The position numbers and the translations under genes were made by a program. The notes beneath the pieces were generated by a model. That model ran no database searches. It had not been told where the DNA came from and was given only the letters and a program-made list of their open reading frames with translations. Of a DNA stretch of 64,000 bases, positions 61,782 through 64,000 are shown in pieces (position 1 is the first letter of the stretch; the number at the start of each line of letters is the position of its first letter). The stretch spans positions 124,001 through 188,000 of the forward strand of contig NZ_BMOI01000007.1 in NCBI RefSeq assembly GCF_014646995.1, given 5' to 3'. Origin of the DNA: Curtobacterium luteum. Lineage in GTDB: Bacteria; Actinomycetota; Actinomycetes; Actinomycetales; Microbacteriaceae.

Positions 61782-61807
61782 CAGGCAGCACGACCCGTAC
61801 GACCAAG

Positions 61808-61835
61808 AGGGCCCCGGCGAACACGCCGGGGCCCT
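61808..61835 (+). terminator. intrinsic terminator of the BI-1 gene
   Basis: Perfect 12-bp arms AGGGCCCCGGCG/CGCCGGGGCCCT with AACA loop, followed by TTCGCC. The strongest classical terminator here. Confidence 0.85.
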
Positions 61836-62085
61836 TCGCCGTGTCCGGCCCGCCGTCGTGCCCGGCCCGCCGTCGTGTCCGGGCCCGCCGCGCCGGCTCA
61901 TCCACTCGCCAGCGGTCGAGACACCCCGCGTCCGGACGACCGGCGGTCACGACGTGTCGGTATCGCGGGCGTCGAGCGACCATTCGTGACCGATCGACGG
62001 CGAGCAAGCGGGGAGTCGTGACCGCGCGAGCGAAGAACGCGCGCCTGCCCGCTCGAGCCCTCGCGCACGAGCGGCCCCGCATGCA
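61836..62085. other. non-coding gap between the BI-1 terminator and guaA terminator
   Basis: About 250 bp with CCCGCCGTCGTGTCCGGG-like short repeats (61850-61890) and no credible gene. Confidence 0.5.
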
Positions 62086-62122
62086 CGAGGGCCCGGCACG
62101 CAGAACGCGTGCCGGGCCCTCG
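62086..62122 (-). terminator. hairpin downstream of guaA
   Basis: Perfect 16-bp arms, CGAGGGCCCGGCACGC and its reverse complement, with AGAAC loop, 16 bp after the guaA stop. No T-tract on the minus strand, but the stem is very stable. Confidence 0.75.
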
Positions 62123-62137
62123 GGCGTCAGGGAGTGG

Positions 62138-63718
62138 TCACTCCCACTCGATCGTCCCCGGCGGCTTCGACGTGACGTCGAGCACGACGCGGTTCACGTC
62201 CGGGACCTCGTTCGTGATGCGGTTCGAGATCTTCGCGAGGGTGTCGTACGGCAGACGCGTCCAGTCGGCGGTCATGGCGTCCTCGGACGAGACCGGACGG
62301 AGCACGATCGGGTGGCCGTAGGTGCGACCGTCACCCTGGACGCCCACGGAGCGGACGTCGGCGAGCAGGACGACCGGGCACTGCCAGATCTCCTCGTCGA
62401 GGCCGGCCGCGGTGAGCTCCTCGCGGGCGATCTTGTCCGCCGCGCGCAGCAGCTCGAGGCGGTCCTTCGTGACCTCACCGACGATGCGGATGCCGAGCCC
62501 CGGGCCGGGGAACGGCTGGCGACCGACGATGACCTCGGGCAGCCCGAGCTCACGGCCGACCGCACGGACCTCGTCCTTGAACAGGGTGCGCAGCGGCTCG
62601 ACGAGCTCGAACGTCATGTCCTCGGGCAGGCCGCCGACGTTGTGGTGCGACTTGATGTTCGCGGTGCCGGAACCACCGCCGGACTCGACGACGTCGGGGT
62701 AGAGCGTGCCCTGGACGAGGAACTTGACCTGCCCCTCGGAGGCGGAGGCCTGGGCCTCCAGCACCAGGGCCTCGGCCGCGGCCTCGAACGTGCGGATGAA
62801 CTCGCGGCCGATGATCTTGCGCTTCTGCTCCGGGTCGCTCACGCCGGCGAGGGCGTCGAGGAACTGCTGCTCCGCGTCGACCGTCACGAGCCGGACACCG
62901 GTGGAGGCGACGTAGTCCTCCTCCACCTGCTTGCGCTCGTCGGCGCGGAGGAGCCCGTGGTCGACGAAGACGCACGTCAGCTGGTCGCCGACGGCCTCGT
63001 GCACGAGGGCAGCGGCCACGGCGGAGTCGACACCACCGGAGAGCCCGGCGATGACGCGCGCCGAACCGACCTGCTCCTTGATGCGTGCGACCTGCTCCTC
63101 GATGACGTTCGCGGAGTTCCAGTCACCCGGAAGCCCCGCGGCACGGTGCAGGAAGTTCTCGAGCACGGCCTGGCCGTGGACCGAGTGCTTGACCTCGGGG
63201 TGCCACTGCACGCCGTAGAGCTTGCGTTCGTCGGACGCGAACGCGGCGACCGGGGTCGAAGCGCTCGACGCGAGGACCTCGAAGCCCTCGGGCGCCTTCG
63301 CCACGGAGTCACCGTGGGACATCCAGGTCACCTGGGACTCCGGCTGCGCACCGAGCAGGACGCTGTCCGTGCCGGTGACGGTGACGTCGGTCGCGCCGTA
63401 CTCGCGCTGGCCGGTCTGGGCGACCTCGCCGCCGAGGGCGGTCGCCATGGCCTGGAAGCCGTAGCAGATGCCGAGCACGGGGACGCCGAGCTCGAGGATG
63501 CCGCCGTCGAGCGCGGGCGCACCCTGCTCGTAGACGGACGACGGTCCCCCGGAGAGCACGATCGCCGCCGGGTCCTTCGCCTTCACCTCGTCCGCGGTGA
63601 TCGAGTGCGGGACGATCTCGCTGTAGACGTTGGCCTCACGCACGCGGCGAGCGATGAGCTGCGCGTACTGGGCTCCGAAGTCGACGACGAGGACGGGACG
63701 CTGTTCGGTCTCGCTCAC
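62138..63718 (-). CDS. guaA: GMP synthase (glutamine-hydrolysing)
   Basis: Converts XMP to GMP with ATP and glutamine. The 526-residue product has the class I amidotransferase domain (Cys in [11 protein letters not shown]; His and Glu in QWHPEVKHS), the ATP-pyrophosphatase loop [19 protein letters not shown], and the C-terminal dimerisation part ending [18 protein letters not shown]. The GTG at 63718 overlaps the stop of the DUF3817 gene. No guanine riboswitch is seen upstream. Confidence 0.97.
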   Translation of the reverse strand: MSETEQRPVLVVDFGAQYAQLIARRVREANVYSEIVPHSITADEVKAKDPAAIVLSGGPSSVYEQGAPALDGGILELGVPVLGICYGFQAMATALGGEVAQTGQREYGATDVTVTGTDSVLLGAQPESQVTWMSHGDSVAKAPEGFEVLASSASTPVAAFASDERKLYGVQWHPEVKHSVHGQAVLENFLHRAAGLPGDWNSANVIEEQVARIKEQVGSARVIAGLSGGVDSAVAAALVHEAVGDQLTCVFVDHGLLRADERKQVEEDYVASTGVRLVTVDAEQQFLDALAGVSDPEQKRKIIGREFIRTFEAAAEALVLEAQASASEGQVKFLVQGTLYPDVVESGGGSGTANIKSHHNVGGLPEDMTFELVEPLRTLFKDEVRAVGRELGLPEVIVGRQPFPGPGLGIRIVGEVTKDRLELLRAADKIAREELTAAGLDEEIWQCPVVLLADVRSVGVQGDGRTYGHPIVLRPVSSEDAMTADWTRLPYDTLAKISNRITNEVPDVNRVVLDVTSKPPGTIEWE

Positions 63719-64000
63719 CGAGCGGCCTCCTTCTCACGCTGCTGCGCAGCGGTCAGGTCGTGGTAGGTGTCCATCGCGATCTTCTGCATGCGGTGCTCGA
63801 CCACGAAGGACATGAACGGGATGACGCCACCGAGGGCGATCAGCAGGAAGCGGATGGGCTTCCAGCGCATAATGCTCCACAGACGGAAGTCCGTGAAGAG
63901 GTAGAGGACGTACAGCCAGCCGTGGGCGATGAGGATCCCGATGGACAGGTTGAACGTGCCGGGCTCCTTGCCCGCGGTGCCCTCGGGCACGAAGAACTGC
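63715..64000 (-). CDS. DUF3817 membrane protein (5' end cut by window edge)
   Basis: At least 95 residues of an actinobacterial DUF3817 protein: [54 protein letters not shown], with two or three helices. The gene starts beyond the right edge. It usually sits before guaA, as here; its stop overlaps the guaA GTG. Function unknown. Confidence 0.85.
   Translation of the reverse strand, partial: QFFVPEGTAGKEPGTFNLSIGILIAHGWLYVLYLFTDFRLWSIMRWKPIRFLLIALGGVIPFMSFVVEHRMQKIAMDTYHDLTAAQQREKEAAR

Noticed and set aside
63719..64000. Purine or guanine riboswitch before guaA
   Set aside because: guaA is translationally coupled to the DUF3817 gene; no aptamer-like leader exists between them.

Overview
The window is very GC-rich, densely packed DNA. 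Gene content (ClpS with DUF2017, DUF6350/PerM, DUF3817 next to guaA, a ZTP riboswitch on glyA-folD, PcrA with a C-terminal Tudor-like tail) and many apparently leaderless starts point to an actinobacterium, most likely a Microbacteriaceae member close to Curtobacterium. That assignment is inferred from gene content; there is no rRNA gene here. I see no tRNA, rRNA, CRISPR array, transposase or phage gene, so this reads as ordinary chromosome with some accessory loci.

Left part (1-17.9 kb): a small membrane protein; glyA-folD behind a ZTP riboswitch; clpS-DUF2017; a divergent NAD(P)H-binding protein/MarR pair; a MarR-MFS efflux operon; purU-DUF2568-nagA; an ECF sigma factor with its membrane-anchored partner; a SpoIIE-type phosphatase overlapping a BLUF-like/TetR fusion whose photochemical residues are replaced; an MFS exporter divergent from a PatB/MalY-type C-S lyase, with three perfect 35-bp repeats between them; and nagB divergent from a NUDIX gene, with a DasR-type palindrome on the nagB promoter.

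Middle part (18-41 kb): a spermidine/iron-type ABC importer; a small DUF1905-like protein; a histidine phosphatase-nnrD pair in which nnrD is frameshifted; an alpha-mannoside uptake and hydrolysis operon (ROK regulator, solute-binding lipoprotein, two permeases, GH38 alpha-mannosidase); a GNAT acetyltransferase-ATL pair; a left-handed beta-helix acetyltransferase; DUF805; an OafA-like acyltransferase; and an asymmetric heterodimeric ABC exporter.

Right part (41-64 kb): purN-purH, DUF6350, a glycosyltransferase, sucC-sucD, recQ, a small stress-like cluster, an MpaB-type oxygenase, an NAD-salvage operon (prs-nadV-nrtR), a PdxH-like oxidase, pcrA, a glycerophosphodiesterase, a BI-1 family protein, guaA and a partial DUF3817 gene. 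One-carbon and purine functions recur (glyA, folD, purU, purH, purN, guaA), as do amino-sugar functions (nagA, nagB).

Two window-wide patterns stand out. About eighteen genes start exactly 6 nt downstream of a TANNNT-like hexamer, as expected for leaderless mRNAs. A palindromic repeat family with a core near GGGAGGCACGG occurs about fourteen times in intergenic DNA, and in four genes it is translated in frame as part of a protein end.
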